Below are positions 35,646 through 44,693 of a DNA stretch of 64,000 nucleotides, piece after piece. Position 1 is the first letter of the stretch. Every line of letters starts with the position of its first letter. The stretch lies in the NCBI RefSeq assembly GCF_013167895.1, contig NZ_BLWC01000001.1:5270001-5334000 (forward strand). Direction: 5' to 3'. Position numbers and translations under genes: made by a program. This DNA is from Streptomyces fulvorobeus (GTDB lineage: Bacteria > Actinomycetota > Actinomycetes > Streptomycetales > Streptomycetaceae). The notes under the pieces were generated by a model. It was not told the DNA's origin. It saw only the letters and a list, made by a program, of their open reading frames with translations, and ran no database searches.

Positions 35646-36020
35646 TCAGCAGGGCGCGACGTCGGGGGACGGGTCGGTGCCGACGTTGACGTTGCCGCCC
35701 CACAGCCACACGTTCCTGTAGAAGTGCGCCGGCGTCGCGTCGTCGTCGAAGACGTTGCCGTAGTACCAGACATTGGTGCCGTAGTTGCCGACCGTCACGT
35801 GCTGGCCGAGCTTGTAGCAGTGGATGTACGCCTCGCTCAGGAACGCGGTGGTGCCCACGAGCCGGCTGTTCGTGGTGGCGGCCTCCCTGATATTGCTGCC
35901 GGCCTGGACGGTGGTGTTCACGCCCTGTGCGGCGGCCTCCGCGCTGCCGGCCGTGCCGAGCAGGGAGACAGCCGCGGCCAGCGCCATTCCCACTGCCGCC
36001 AGCTTGGATCGCTTCGCCAT
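35646..36020 (-). CDS. Secreted SH3-like module protein 2
   Basis: 124 residues, about half identical to the neighbour at 35228. The signal peptide (1-30, 'AGSAEA|AA') is followed by the same SH3-like module ('VQAGSNIREAATTNSRLVGT', 'IHCYKLGQHVTVGNYGTN', 'VWYYGNVFDDDATP', 'FYRNVWLWGG', ends 'SPDVAPC'). AAGGGG precedes the ATG by about 5 bases. It sits downstream of, and in the same direction as, the AfsR-like regulator gene. Confidence 0.75.
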   Translation of the reverse strand: MAKRSKLAAVGMALAAAVSLLGTAGSAEAAAQGVNTTVQAGSNIREAATTNSRLVGTTAFLSEAYIHCYKLGQHVTVGNYGTNVWYYGNVFDDDATPAHFYRNVWLWGGNVNVGTDPSPDVAPC

Positions 36021-36232
36021 TGTTTTCCCCTTCGCCGTTCTGCCGTGACTGCCTGCTGTTCGACTGTGTGACGGAAGGGGTGGTGCGTCCGTATGACAGC
36101 ACCGCGGGGCACTTTCGCGAAGGTGGTCCGTCAGAACGCACAGTCGCTGACGTGGGCCAGGTGCTCGTCCCCGGTGATAACCGTATGCCCTCTATCAGTT
36201 GCCGCCTGGCCCATATCGGTGGACGCCCCGGC

Positions 36233-39200
36233 TCAGCCGGTTCCGATGCCCGCCCTACCTTCCCGTGGCTTCAGGGTTTCAAGCGCTTCGCGGGTGCCGA
36301 GCCGGCGGAAGACCTCGTACGCCTCCTGCTCGAGTTCGCGGCTCGTCCCGGTCCCGCCCTGGGCCAGGGCGGCGCGGGCCAAATCCCTCAGGGTACGGGC
36401 ACGCCACAGCGGCAGTTGCAGCTCGTCCCACAGGGAGAGCGCCTGCCGCAGGGTCCCGGTAGCCGTCTCCCAGTCGGACGCGGCGAGGTGCCACTCGCCC
36501 ATGGTGCGCAGGACGAGGGCCTCGCCGAACATGTCCTGGCGCTCGCGGGTGATGTCCAGACACCGTTCGAGCCGCTGCCGGGCCTCGGTCATCCGGCCCT
36601 GCCGGAACTCGACCTTGGCCAGTGCCTGGCTCGCGTACATGACGCCGTAGGCGTCGTCCGTCTCCTCGAAGATGGCGAGGGACTGCCGCAGGAGGGTCTC
36701 CGCACCCGCCAGGTCACCACGCGCCCGGTGGCACAGGCCCAGTGAGCGCAGCGCGAGCGCCTCGCCGTGCCGGTCCCAGGCGGTGACGTACAGGCGGTGG
36801 GCGCGGGAGAGGGCCTCCCACGCCTCGTCGTCGCGGCCCTGTTCCCGGTGCACGTAACCGATGCCGTACAGCACATGGGCCATGGACACCGTGTCCTCCG
36901 GCTCCCGGTACTGCTCCAGCGCCGAGGTCAGCAGCGGCAACGCCTCGTCGAAGCGGGCCTGTTCACGGCGGGCCGCGCCCATGCCGGCCCGTGCGTCCGC
37001 GCAGCCGATGCGTACGGATCGCTCCTGGAACAGCCGCAGCGCCAGGGTGAAGAACGCGTACGCCTCATCGAAGCGGTCCTGCTCCAGACGGAGTTGGCCG
37101 AGCCCGTTCAGCAGCCAGCCCTCGCCCTCGACGTCGCCGCCACGGCGTACCGCCGCCAGGGCCACGTCGTGGGAACGGGACCAGGCGTCGAACTGGTTGT
37201 AGAGGGCCATGGAGGCGGCCATGAGCGTGGCGGCGAGCTCGCGGGCGGCGTCGAACATGCCGTGGTCCGCGCAGTGGATGACGGCGGCCAGCAGACACGG
37301 CTGCTCAGCGGCGAACCACGCGGCCGGTTCGTCCGTCAGGTGGGCCAGCGCTTCCGTCGGCGGGGCCGACCCGTCCGAGACCCGCGCGGCCCCACCGGCG
37401 ACCTGCGCCGGCCCCTCCCCATCCCGCAGTGACCCGGCCACGTCCCGCGTCAGCCCGTCCATGCCCCGCGCCAGCGCGGCCGTCGTGGTGACCGACAGGA
37501 GCCGGGACGCGCCGCCCGGTCCGTGGGCCGCCGCGACGCGGGCCATGTCCAGCCAGCAGGCCACCAGTCTGCGGACCGCCGTCTCCCGTTCCTCCGGGGA
37601 GTCGTCGGTCAAGCAGCGCTCCCGGGCGTACTCGCGCGCCAGATCGTGGATGCGGTAGCGCGTTCCGCCCGTCTCGTCGGTGGCCACGACCTCCACGAAG
37701 TGGCAGTCCACGAGTATCTCGACCGCGTCCTCCGCGTCGTCCTCGCTCACGTCCAGGAGCGGTCCGGCGATCCACGCGGCGAAGTCGGGCAGATCGAGCA
37801 GGGCCAGACGGCGCAGGGCGCGCTGCTCCTGCTTGTCCAGGTCCGCGTAGCCCAGTCCGAGGCTCGCGCGCACTTCCAGGTCGCCCGCCTGCAGTTCGTC
37901 CAGTCGGCGACGCTCGTCCCGCAGGCGTGACGCGAGCCGCGCCGGTGTCCAGTGGGGACGGGCCGCCAGGCGGACCCCGGCGATCCGGACGGCGAGCGGC
38001 AGCCGACCGCACAGCGCGACGATCTCGGCGGCCCGGTCGGGCTCCAGGGCGGGCCGGGCCGGACCGGCCACACGGGCCAGCAGGTCCAGTGCCTCCGTCT
38101 CGGGCGGCACCCCCAGATCGAGGTGGGCGGCGCCCTCCAGCGCCATGAGCCGGCGGCGGGCGGTGATCAGCACGGCCGAGCCGCCGCCCGGCGGGAGCAG
38201 CGGGCGCAGCAGGGCCGCGCTGACGGCGTTGTCGAGGATGAGCAGGACCCGGCGGCTCGCGATGTGGGTGCGGTACAGCCCGATGAGGTCCTTCTCGTCG
38301 CGCGCCGGGGTCTCGGGGTCCACCCCGAGGGCGCGCAGCAGTCGGGCCAGGGCGTCCGCGGTCTGTACCGGCTCGGAGTCCGAGGCACGCAGGTCCACGA
38401 AGAGTTGTCCGTCGGGGAAGAGCTCGGCGGTGCGATGGCCCACGTGGACGGCCAGGGCGGTCTTGCCGGTGCCCGACCGGCCGGAGATGACCCCGATGGT
38501 CGGCGCGGTGCGCAGCGGGTCGCGCACCTCCTGCAACAGGGCGGTCGCCCAGGCCGCCTGCTCGGTACGGCCTATGAAGTCAGCGACGTCAGGCGGGAGC
38601 TGGCTGGGCGCCGGATGACCGGTGTCCTCACGGGACCGCTCGGAGCGGCGGGTCGCCGGTGTGTCCTCGTCCGAGCGCGGGCGAGCCGCCGCCGGTGCGG
38701 GCACGGGCCCCTTCCCGGCGGGCGCGGCCTGCCGGGCAGCCGGCGCTCCCAGCACCGTCGTGTCCGCCCGCAGCAGGGCCTGGTGCAGCGCGCGCAGCTC
38801 CGGGCCGGGGTCGATGCCCAGTTCCGTACGGAGCAGACGGCGGCCCTCGTCGTAGCAGCGCAGCGCGTCGGGCATCCGGCCGGCGCGGAACAGGGCGGTC
38901 ATCAGCTGGCCGCGCGGGCGCTCCCGGAGGGGGTGGGCGGCGACGTGGGCGACGAGTTCGGAGATGAGGTCCGTACGCCGGTCCAGGTCCAGTTCGGCGG
39001 AGAAGCGGAACTCGGTCGCCTCATGCCGGAGTTCCGTCAGGCGCATGGCCTCGACACGGGCGAAGGACTGACCGAGCCCTTCCAGGGCGTCCCGGCCACG
39101 CCACAGACGCGACGCCGCCTGCAGGATGTCGACAGCCTCCTCGGCCCGCCCGTCGGCCGCCGCCCTCCGTCCTGCGGCGAACGCCTCCTCGAAACACCGG

Positions 39201-39517
39201 GCGTCCACGGCGGAGGGCGGGAACTCCGCGACGTAACCCGGGGAGCGGGTACGGATGGCCTCCGCGCCCTCCGTACCGGCCAGGGACCGGCGCAGTCCGG
39301 AGACGTGCGAGGCGACGAGCGCCCGCGCGGTGGCAGGCGGCTCCTCCTCCCAGACCAGATCGACCAGCCGCTCGACGGACAGCACCTCACCGAGATGCAC
39401 GACGAGAGCCGCGAAGATCGCAGTCGGTTTGGCGCCGTTCAGTGCGATCCGGTGTCCCCCGCTCACCGCCTCGACCGGGCCCAGAAGGCGAACGTCCACC
39501 GTGTCCCCCGATTTCAC
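36233..39517 (-). CDS. AfsR/SARP-type large regulator
   Basis: 1,094 residues with four parts: a winged-helix DNA-binding domain (1-95, 'VRLLGPVEAVSGG' start), a BTAD activation domain (97-245), an NB-ARC ATPase (310-600, P-loop 'GRSGTGKTA' at 346-354) and a C-terminal TPR array (780-1094). A proline/alanine linker covers 250-305. This is the domain order of AfsR, which activates transcription by binding direct repeats near the -35 region. It is divergent from the M15 peptidase gene, and four 11-bp-spaced repeats lie in between. The start may be the GTG at 39499, which has a better GGGG spacing. Confidence 0.9.
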   Translation of the reverse strand: MKSGDTVDVRLLGPVEAVSGGHRIALNGAKPTAIFAALVVHLGEVLSVERLVDLVWEEEPPATARALVASHVSGLRRSLAGTEGAEAIRTRSPGYVAEFPPSAVDARCFEEAFAAGRRAAADGRAEEAVDILQAASRLWRGRDALEGLGQSFARVEAMRLTELRHEATEFRFSAELDLDRRTDLISELVAHVAAHPLRERPRGQLMTALFRAGRMPDALRCYDEGRRLLRTELGIDPGPELRALHQALLRADTTVLGAPAARQAAPAGKGPVPAPAAARPRSDEDTPATRRSERSREDTGHPAPSQLPPDVADFIGRTEQAAWATALLQEVRDPLRTAPTIGVISGRSGTGKTALAVHVGHRTAELFPDGQLFVDLRASDSEPVQTADALARLLRALGVDPETPARDEKDLIGLYRTHIASRRVLLILDNAVSAALLRPLLPPGGGSAVLITARRRLMALEGAAHLDLGVPPETEALDLLARVAGPARPALEPDRAAEIVALCGRLPLAVRIAGVRLAARPHWTPARLASRLRDERRRLDELQAGDLEVRASLGLGYADLDKQEQRALRRLALLDLPDFAAWIAGPLLDVSEDDAEDAVEILVDCHFVEVVATDETGGTRYRIHDLAREYARERCLTDDSPEERETAVRRLVACWLDMARVAAAHGPGGASRLLSVTTTAALARGMDGLTRDVAGSLRDGEGPAQVAGGAARVSDGSAPPTEALAHLTDEPAAWFAAEQPCLLAAVIHCADHGMFDAARELAATLMAASMALYNQFDAWSRSHDVALAAVRRGGDVEGEGWLLNGLGQLRLEQDRFDEAYAFFTLALRLFQERSVRIGCADARAGMGAARREQARFDEALPLLTSALEQYREPEDTVSMAHVLYGIGYVHREQGRDDEAWEALSRAHRLYVTAWDRHGEALALRSLGLCHRARGDLAGAETLLRQSLAIFEETDDAYGVMYASQALAKVEFRQGRMTEARQRLERCLDITRERQDMFGEALVLRTMGEWHLAASDWETATGTLRQALSLWDELQLPLWRARTLRDLARAALAQGGTGTSRELEQEAYEVFRRLGTREALETLKPREGRAGIGTG

Positions 39518-39659
39518 GTCTCCGCAGTCGGGGACAATTTATCCACCGCCAGGCGTTCCTAAGCCGGTTGCCGGACTGCCGGATTCAGTGTTGGCCGATG
39601 TGGCGTTCGGGGTGGCCGGAACCCGTCGGGTCTGCCGGTGCTGGTGGCCCGTTCCGGCG

Positions 39660-39699
39660 CTGCATGCGTCCTGCAGAGGATCTGCATCGATCCTGCATC
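39660..39699 (+). promoter_or_regulatory. SARP-type operator: four 11-bp-spaced direct repeats
   Basis: CTGCAT (39660), CTGCAG (39671), CTGCAT (39682) and CTGCAT (39693) start exactly 11 bp apart. Heptamer-plus-4 spacing is the known SARP operator layout. The last repeat ends about 22 bases before the GTG at 39721, where SARP sites replace the -35 element. The AfsR-like gene is divergent, so it is the obvious candidate to bind here. Confidence 0.75.
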
Positions 39700-39720
39700 G
39701 CCCGGCTGGACGCTGTGAGC

Positions 39721-40386
39721 GTGACGGACATCATTCTGCTCTCGGACCCCCGGGTCGCCGCCACGCGTGTCATCGAGAACGGTGAGCCCCTGGTCGACAC
39801 CCGGGAGGTCGCCGCACTGCGGGTCGACACGCGGAAGACGGACGACGACGGCTCGTATGCCCATCTCAGGGCCGACGTGCTGCGCCGGCTCCTGCTCGCA
39901 CAGGACGCGCTGCCCCCGGGCATCCGCCTGCTGATGGTGGAGGGCTTCCGGCCGCCCGCCCTGCAGCGCCGCTACTTCGACGAGTACGCGGCGACGCTGC
40001 GGGCGGCGCATCCGGGCGCCGGGGCTGACCGCATCCGGGAGCTGGCCAGCGCGTACATCTCGCCCCCGGAAGTCGCCCCGCACGTCAGCGGCGGCGCGGT
40101 GGACCTGACGCTGTGCACGGACGACGGTGCCGAACTGCCACTGGGCACGGAGGTCAACGCCACCCCCGAGGAGAGCGAGGGCGGTTGCCGCACCGCCGCG
40201 CTCAACATCGACGCCGTCGCCCGTGCCGGCCGGGAGGTGATGGGCCGGGCCATGACGGCGGCGGGTTTCGTCAACTACCCCACCGAGTGGTGGCACTGGT
40301 CGTACGGGGACCGGTACTGGGCGCTCCTGACCCAGGCGCCGACGGCCAAGTACGGTCCCGCCTCCCTGCGCCCAACCACAGTCTGA
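39721..40386 (+). CDS. VanX-like M15 D-Ala-D-Ala dipeptidase
   Basis: 221 residues without a visible signal peptide. Zinc and catalytic residues of the M15 VanX/DdpX group are present: 'PHVSGGAVDLTL' near residue 120 (His and Asp ligands) and 'NYPTEWWHWSYGDRYWA' near residue 190 (catalytic Glu and third His ligand). It should hydrolyse D-Ala-D-Ala in the cytoplasm. GTG 39721 is preferred to GTG 39715. It begins the operon-like series to 44693 and is placed directly behind the four SARP-type repeats. Confidence 0.85.
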   Translation: MTDIILLSDPRVAATRVIENGEPLVDTREVAALRVDTRKTDDDGSYAHLRADVLRRLLLAQDALPPGIRLLMVEGFRPPALQRRYFDEYAATLRAAHPGAGADRIRELASAYISPPEVAPHVSGGAVDLTLCTDDGAELPLGTEVNATPEESEGGCRTAALNIDAVARAGREVMGRAMTAAGFVNYPTEWWHWSYGDRYWALLTQAPTAKYGPASLRPTTV

Positions 40387-40426
40387 GACAGCCGGACCCG
40401 GGGGAAACACCGTGGAGAACACCTGC

Positions 40427-41023
40427 ATGACGACGACGCTGACCACGTCGTCCAGGACCTTCGACACTGCGACACCGACCACGACCACGACCACGACCAC
40501 CACCAGCATGAGCACGCCCACGGGGGCCTTCGCCGGCCACATGACCGCTGCCGAGTTCGACGAGGCGTTCACCGCCGTGATGCCGAGGCTGCGGCGCAGA
40601 CTGCTGGCCCTGACCGGCAATCCGCACGACGCCGACGACCTGCTGCAGGAGACGTACCTGAGGCTTTCCCGCCGGGCACGCGCCCACACCCTGACGCGTC
40701 AGCAGCAGCCGTACGCCTACACCTGCGCGGCGGCGCTGAACCTGCTGCGCGACCTGTGGCGGCACCCCTCACGTCGGGAGCGCTGCACCGACACGCTGCC
40801 GGAACACGGCTGGGACGGCGGCTTCGCGAGCCGCGAGGCCGAGGCGGTGACGGCCGCGCTGCTGAGCGGGCTGTCCCCCAAGGAGGCGGCCGCCGTGATC
40901 CTGGTCGACATAGAGGACCTGACCCATGACATGGCGGGGGAACGGCTCGGCGCCCACCGCGGCACGGTCCAACGCAACCGTATGCGCGGACTCGCCAAGA
41001 TCCGCGCCGTGCTCGACGCATAG
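40427..41023 (+). CDS. RNA polymerase sigma-70 family factor (ECF-like)
   Basis: 198 residues. The N-terminus holds a Thr-rich tract encoded by an ACC/ACG repeat (about 40470-40506). Region 2 follows with 'DADDLLQETYLRLSRRARAH' near residue 68. Region 4 has an HTH ('LSPKEAAAVILVDIEDLTHD', then 'GERLGAHRGTVQRNRMRGL') at about 150-195. The start is ATG 40427 after GGAG 9 bases upstream; GTG 40412 is also possible. No anti-sigma gene is adjacent. It lies between the peptidase and the secreted enzymes and may drive their transcription. Confidence 0.82.
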   Translation: MTTTLTTSSRTFDTATPTTTTTTTTTSMSTPTGAFAGHMTAAEFDEAFTAVMPRLRRRLLALTGNPHDADDLLQETYLRLSRRARAHTLTRQQQPYAYTCAAALNLLRDLWRHPSRRERCTDTLPEHGWDGGFASREAEAVTAALLSGLSPKEAAAVILVDIEDLTHDMAGERLGAHRGTVQRNRMRGLAKIRAVLDA

Positions 41024-41146
41024 GAACCGACCGCCGAACCGACCGCCTCTTTCACCACGCGGCACAAGGCAGCCCTACCAACTGCCGGGAGCCGCCGCCC
41101 CGTACAGCACCCACGCACGTCACGCCGACACACCAGGGGGAACCCC

Positions 41147-42022
41147 ATGCGCCGCACCAACCGCGCTCTCTCGACGGCGGGAGGACTGCTCCTCGCCACC
41201 ACATTGGCTTGTACCGGTACGGCGATGGCCGCCTCGTCGCCGGTCTCCTCGACGGCGGTGGCCGCCGCCGACTGCCGTCCCCTGGCGGACGCTCCCGCCC
41301 AGGCCCAGGCGATCGTCAACGCCGCGTGCTCGCAGATCGGGGTGCCCTACTCGTGGGGCGGCGGCTCCGTCCACGGGCCGACGTACGGTCAGGACTACCC
41401 CGGCGGTGGCCCGGGCGCCCACGACAGCCAGGTGAAGGGCTTTGACTGCTCGCACCTGGTGCAGTACGCGGCGTGGCAGGGAGCGGGCATCGCCCTGCCC
41501 GAGGGGACGTGGAACCAGGCCAAGTGGAGCGGTGCCACGGCCCGGTTCACCCGCGCCCAGGGGATCGCTCCGCTTCAGCCGGGCGACCTGCTGCTGTGGG
41601 GGTCGGACCCGGCCAACCTCGGCAGCGTCCACCACATCGCCATCTACCTCGGCAACGGCAGGATGGTCGAGGCCCGGGAGTCCGGGACGCTCGTGATGGT
41701 CAGTGACGTACGGCTCAACACCCAGTACGCGGGGGCCCTGCGCATCGCCGGCGCCGAGCAGCCGCCCGCGGGCACCAAGCGGTTCATGACCTGGGGCACC
41801 GATGTGAGCCTGCGTCCTGATCCCAGCACCCGGCAGCTTCCCGTGGGCCGGCTGCCCGGCCCCACGGCCGTGGACGTGCTCTGCCAGGTGCGCGGGGAAA
41901 TGATCACCGCCGAGGGCTACACCAACGACGCCTGGTCCTACCTGCCGAAGTACAAGGCATGGATCTCGAACATCTACATCAACGACCCGGCGGCCTGGCT
42001 GCCCGGGGTCCCCACCTGCTGA
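41147..42022 (+). CDS. Secreted NlpC/P60 hydrolase with SH3-like C-terminal module
   Basis: 291 residues: Sec signal peptide (1-29), an NlpC/P60 domain (about 45-195) with catalytic Cys101 ('GFDCSHLVQYA') and His163 ('VHHIAIYLGN'), and a C-terminal SH3-like module (about 205-291, 'WGTDVSLRPDPST', 'VLCQVRGEMITAEGYTND', 'AWSYLPKYKAWISNIYI', ends 'GVPTC'). It should cleave stem peptides of peptidoglycan. Two 12-bp repeats of GAACCGACCGCC sit upstream (41025-41050). Confidence 0.9.
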   Translation: MRRTNRALSTAGGLLLATTLACTGTAMAASSPVSSTAVAAADCRPLADAPAQAQAIVNAACSQIGVPYSWGGGSVHGPTYGQDYPGGGPGAHDSQVKGFDCSHLVQYAAWQGAGIALPEGTWNQAKWSGATARFTRAQGIAPLQPGDLLLWGSDPANLGSVHHIAIYLGNGRMVEARESGTLVMVSDVRLNTQYAGALRIAGAEQPPAGTKRFMTWGTDVSLRPDPSTRQLPVGRLPGPTAVDVLCQVRGEMITAEGYTNDAWSYLPKYKAWISNIYINDPAAWLPGVPTC

Positions 42023-42096
42023 TCCACGGGGTCGGCACACCACAACCGGCACACCTCACGCCTCGCACCGACAACTCTCACAGAGGAGACTCCGTC

Positions 42097-42867
42097 ATGC
42101 GCACACTCACGCGCAGCAAGTCCATCGGCCTGTTCATCGCCACGGTCGCCGCGGCCGGGCTGGTCCCGCTCGCGGCCGGCACGGCCGAAGCCGCCCCGGT
42201 CGCCGCAGTCGCAGCCGCCGGTTCCTGCCCGGCCGCCGGCACAGTGACCCAGTGGTACCACTCGGGCCACGACGGCGTGGACATCGCCAACAACCGGGGT
42301 ACGGCGATCTACTCCGCCGGGGCCGGCACCGTCATCGTCTCCGGCACCGCCAGCGGCTACGGCCAGTGGATCCGCATCCGGCACGACGACGGCACCGTCA
42401 CCGAGTACGGCCACATGTACGAGCGCACCGTCTCCGTGAACCAGCGGGTGAACAGCGGCCAGCTGATCGCGTACATGGGCTCCGAGGGCCAGTCCACCGG
42501 GCCGCACCTGCACTTCGAGGCGCACGCCTCCACGTCCAGCACCCGGGGCATGGACCCCGTCCCCTACCTGAGCGCGCGCGGTGTGAGCCTGCCGTGCACC
42601 CCGGGCACCGGAACGCCCAGCACCAACTTCACCACCTGGGGCACATCGGTCCGGGTGCGCACGGAGCCGCGGCTGAGCGCGGGGGTCGTGCGCACGCTGA
42701 CCGGGCCGACCGCGGTCTACGTGCAGTGCCAGACGCGCGGCGACTCGGTCACCGCCGAGGGCTACACCAACGACGCCTGGTCCTACATCCCGGCGCTCGG
42801 CGGTTACATCACCAACATCTACATCGACCACCCCGACGCCTGGCTGCCGGGGGTGAACCAGTGCTGA
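42097..42867 (+). CDS. Secreted M23 peptidase with SH3-like C-terminal module
   Basis: 256 residues: signal peptide (1-32), an M23 LysM-type endopeptidase domain (about 45-165) with zinc motif 'HSGHDGVDIA' near residue 58 and 'HLHFE' near residue 147, then the shared SH3-like module (about 180-256, 'WGTSVRVRTEPRLSAG', 'YVQCQTRGDSVTAEGYTND', 'AWSYIPALGGYITNIYI', ends 'GVNQC'). It hydrolyses peptidoglycan cross-bridges or stems. AGAGGAG lies about 9 bases before the ATG. The last codons overlap the next gene. Confidence 0.9.
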   Translation: MRTLTRSKSIGLFIATVAAAGLVPLAAGTAEAAPVAAVAAAGSCPAAGTVTQWYHSGHDGVDIANNRGTAIYSAGAGTVIVSGTASGYGQWIRIRHDDGTVTEYGHMYERTVSVNQRVNSGQLIAYMGSEGQSTGPHLHFEAHASTSSTRGMDPVPYLSARGVSLPCTPGTGTPSTNFTTWGTSVRVRTEPRLSAGVVRTLTGPTAVYVQCQTRGDSVTAEGYTNDAWSYIPALGGYITNIYIDHPDAWLPGVNQC

Positions 42868-43280
42868 CCGCCACCTTGAGCCGTTTCCGCGCCGGTACGA
42901 AGGGTGTCGCGGCGGTCGCGCTGGCCGCCGGGCTGCTTCTCTCCCCTGCCGTCACCTCGTCCGCGCAGGCCGCCGACCCGGCGCCCTGCACCCCCGACCC
43001 GGACTACCGGGGCTGGTTCCGGTGCCCGATCTGGGGCTCGGACGTCAACCTGCGTTCCGCCCCCGATCCGCAGGCCCCGGTCACCTCCACCTCGCCCGAC
43101 GACGGCTTCCTCAAGGTGCTGTGCCAGGTCAAGGGCGGCCGGGCGACCTACGGCGACTACTGGCACACCTGGTGGGTCAAGACCCCGGCAGTCGGCATGG
43201 TCCCGTCCTCGTACATGAGTGAGATCTTCCTCGTCGGAGGCGGCAACGACGAGCGGGACTCGGGTCTGCCGACCTGTTGA
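42861..43280 (+). CDS. Secreted stand-alone SH3-like module protein 3
   Basis: 139 residues. A signal peptide (1-37, 'TSSAQA|AD') precedes one diverged copy of the module: 'WGSDVNLRSAPDPQAP', 'VLCQVKGGRATYGDYWHTW', 'SEIFLVGGG', ends 'SGLPTC'. It retains the mid-domain Cys and C-terminal Cys. GTG 42861 overlaps the M23 stop; GGGGG precedes it. A strong terminator hairpin follows the stop at 43298. Confidence 0.8.
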   Translation: MLTATLSRFRAGTKGVAAVALAAGLLLSPAVTSSAQAADPAPCTPDPDYRGWFRCPIWGSDVNLRSAPDPQAPVTSTSPDDGFLKVLCQVKGGRATYGDYWHTWWVKTPAVGMVPSSYMSEIFLVGGGNDERDSGLPTC

Positions 43281-43297
43281 GCGACCGCCCGCGCCGA

Positions 43298-43337
43298 CCG
43301 GATGCCCCGGGACCACGACAGGTCCCGGGGCATCCGG
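43298..43337 (+). terminator. 17-bp perfect hairpin
   Basis: CCGGATGCCCCGGGACC (43298-43314), loop ACGACA, and its exact complement at 43321-43337. It would end the operon after the stand-alone module gene and make the serine-hydrolase gene a separate unit. Confidence 0.7.
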
Positions 43338-43484
43338 CGTCCGGGCTCCTGTACGGAACCCTTCCGGAGTCCGCTGCGAACTCTCATACGGCAGGGGATG
43401 TGCCCCCGTCCTACGTGTGGTGCGAGCGCCGGATCTCCGGCTCCACCTCCGACACCTTTCCCTCCACCGATCCCGAGGACAACC

Positions 43485-44693
43485 ATGATCACCTTGACCA
43501 GCGCACGGGGCGCGGTACGGGCGGGCGTGCTGACCGCCGCCCTCGCCGCGCTCCTGTGCACCACCGCGACCACCGTCTCCGCCGCGTCCACCGAGTCCCC
43601 CTCGCCGCAGCCGGCGGCGGTGCAAGCCGACGTGCCGGCCGGGGTGACGGCGGGCGTCGCCGTCTTCGACCGCCAGACCGGCACCTTCACCGAACAGGTG
43701 AACAGCGCCGCGCAGTTCAGGTCCGCGTCGGTGGTGAAGCTGCTGATCGCCCTGGACGTGCTCTGGAACCGCAGCCCTGACACCCTGTCGGCCACGGACC
43801 GGGCCCGGATCGACACCATGCTGCGCGGCAGCGACGACCCGGCCGCGAGCACGTTCTGGTCGAACAACGGCTCGGGGGCGATCGTCGACCGGATGGTCAC
43901 CCGGCTCGGCCTGACGGACACCGCCCGGCCGCCGTCGACCCACCCCGGCTTCTGGGGCTACACGGCTCTCTCCGCCCGTGACACCGTGAAGATCTACCGC
44001 CATCTGCTGGACGCCGCCCCGGCGGCGACACGCGACTACCTCCTCGGCAACCTGCGGCAGTCCACTCGCTGCGCCACCGACGGCTACGACCAGCACTTCG
44101 GCATCGCCGGCTCCTTCAACCGCCCCTGGGCCGTCAAGCAGGGCTGGTCGGGCTTCAGTTCGGGCGGCTGCACCGCCCCGACCACGGCGGCGGCGAAGGC
44201 CGCTGACGCCGATGAGGCCGCCGGGGAACCGGCGGGAGGTGCCGCCGCCCGGACGTCGGCGGGCGCCGACGCCGTGGACCTCTCCCGTCCGGCACTGCAC
44301 TCGACGGGTGTGGTGGGCTCGGGTGACCGCTCCATCGTGGCCGTCTACACCCTGCACCCCAGCGGGACGTCCTACGGCAAGGCATACACCGACATCGGCC
44401 GGCTGACCCGTTCACTGAACGTCCCCGGCGCCTCCCGCCCCGCCGGTACGTGGATCGGCACCTGGGGCAGCGGGGTCCGGGTCCGCACCCAGGCGACGAC
44501 CGAATCCGGGACCATCACCACGCTGCCCGCGGGAGTCGAGGTCCTGGTCGGCTGCCAGAAGCGGGGCCAGCAGGTCAGCCAGCCGCCCTACGTCAACGAC
44601 TGGTGGGCCCACCTGCCGCAGTACGGCGGCTACATAACCAACATCTATCTCAGCGTGCCGGACAACCAGGTGCCCGGGGTGCCGGTCTGCTGA
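43485..44693 (+). CDS. Secreted SxxK serine hydrolase with SH3-like module
   Basis: 402 residues: signal peptide (1-35), a beta-lactamase/DD-peptidase-fold domain (about 45-300) with S82-V-V-K85 ('SASVVKLLIA'), and a C-terminal SH3-like module (about 325-402, 'WGSGVRVRTQATTESG', 'VGCQKRGQQVSQPPYVND', 'WWAHLPQYGGYITNIYL', ends 'GVPVC'). The hydrolase could be a DD-peptidase or a beta-lactamase-like enzyme; an Ala/Asp-rich insert sits near residues 230-265. GAGGA is 6 bases upstream. It is the last gene of the locus. Confidence 0.85.
   Translation: MITLTSARGAVRAGVLTAALAALLCTTATTVSAASTESPSPQPAAVQADVPAGVTAGVAVFDRQTGTFTEQVNSAAQFRSASVVKLLIALDVLWNRSPDTLSATDRARIDTMLRGSDDPAASTFWSNNGSGAIVDRMVTRLGLTDTARPPSTHPGFWGYTALSARDTVKIYRHLLDAAPAATRDYLLGNLRQSTRCATDGYDQHFGIAGSFNRPWAVKQGWSGFSSGGCTAPTTAAAKAADADEAAGEPAGGAAARTSAGADAVDLSRPALHSTGVVGSGDRSIVAVYTLHPSGTSYGKAYTDIGRLTRSLNVPGASRPAGTWIGTWGSGVRVRTQATTESGTITTLPAGVEVLVGCQKRGQQVSQPPYVNDWWAHLPQYGGYITNIYLSVPDNQVPGVPVC

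Noticed and set aside
40470..40506. Short ACC/ACG repeat as a possible CRISPR or tandem-repeat array
   Set aside because: It is a Thr-codon tract inside the sigma factor N-terminus, with no spacers.
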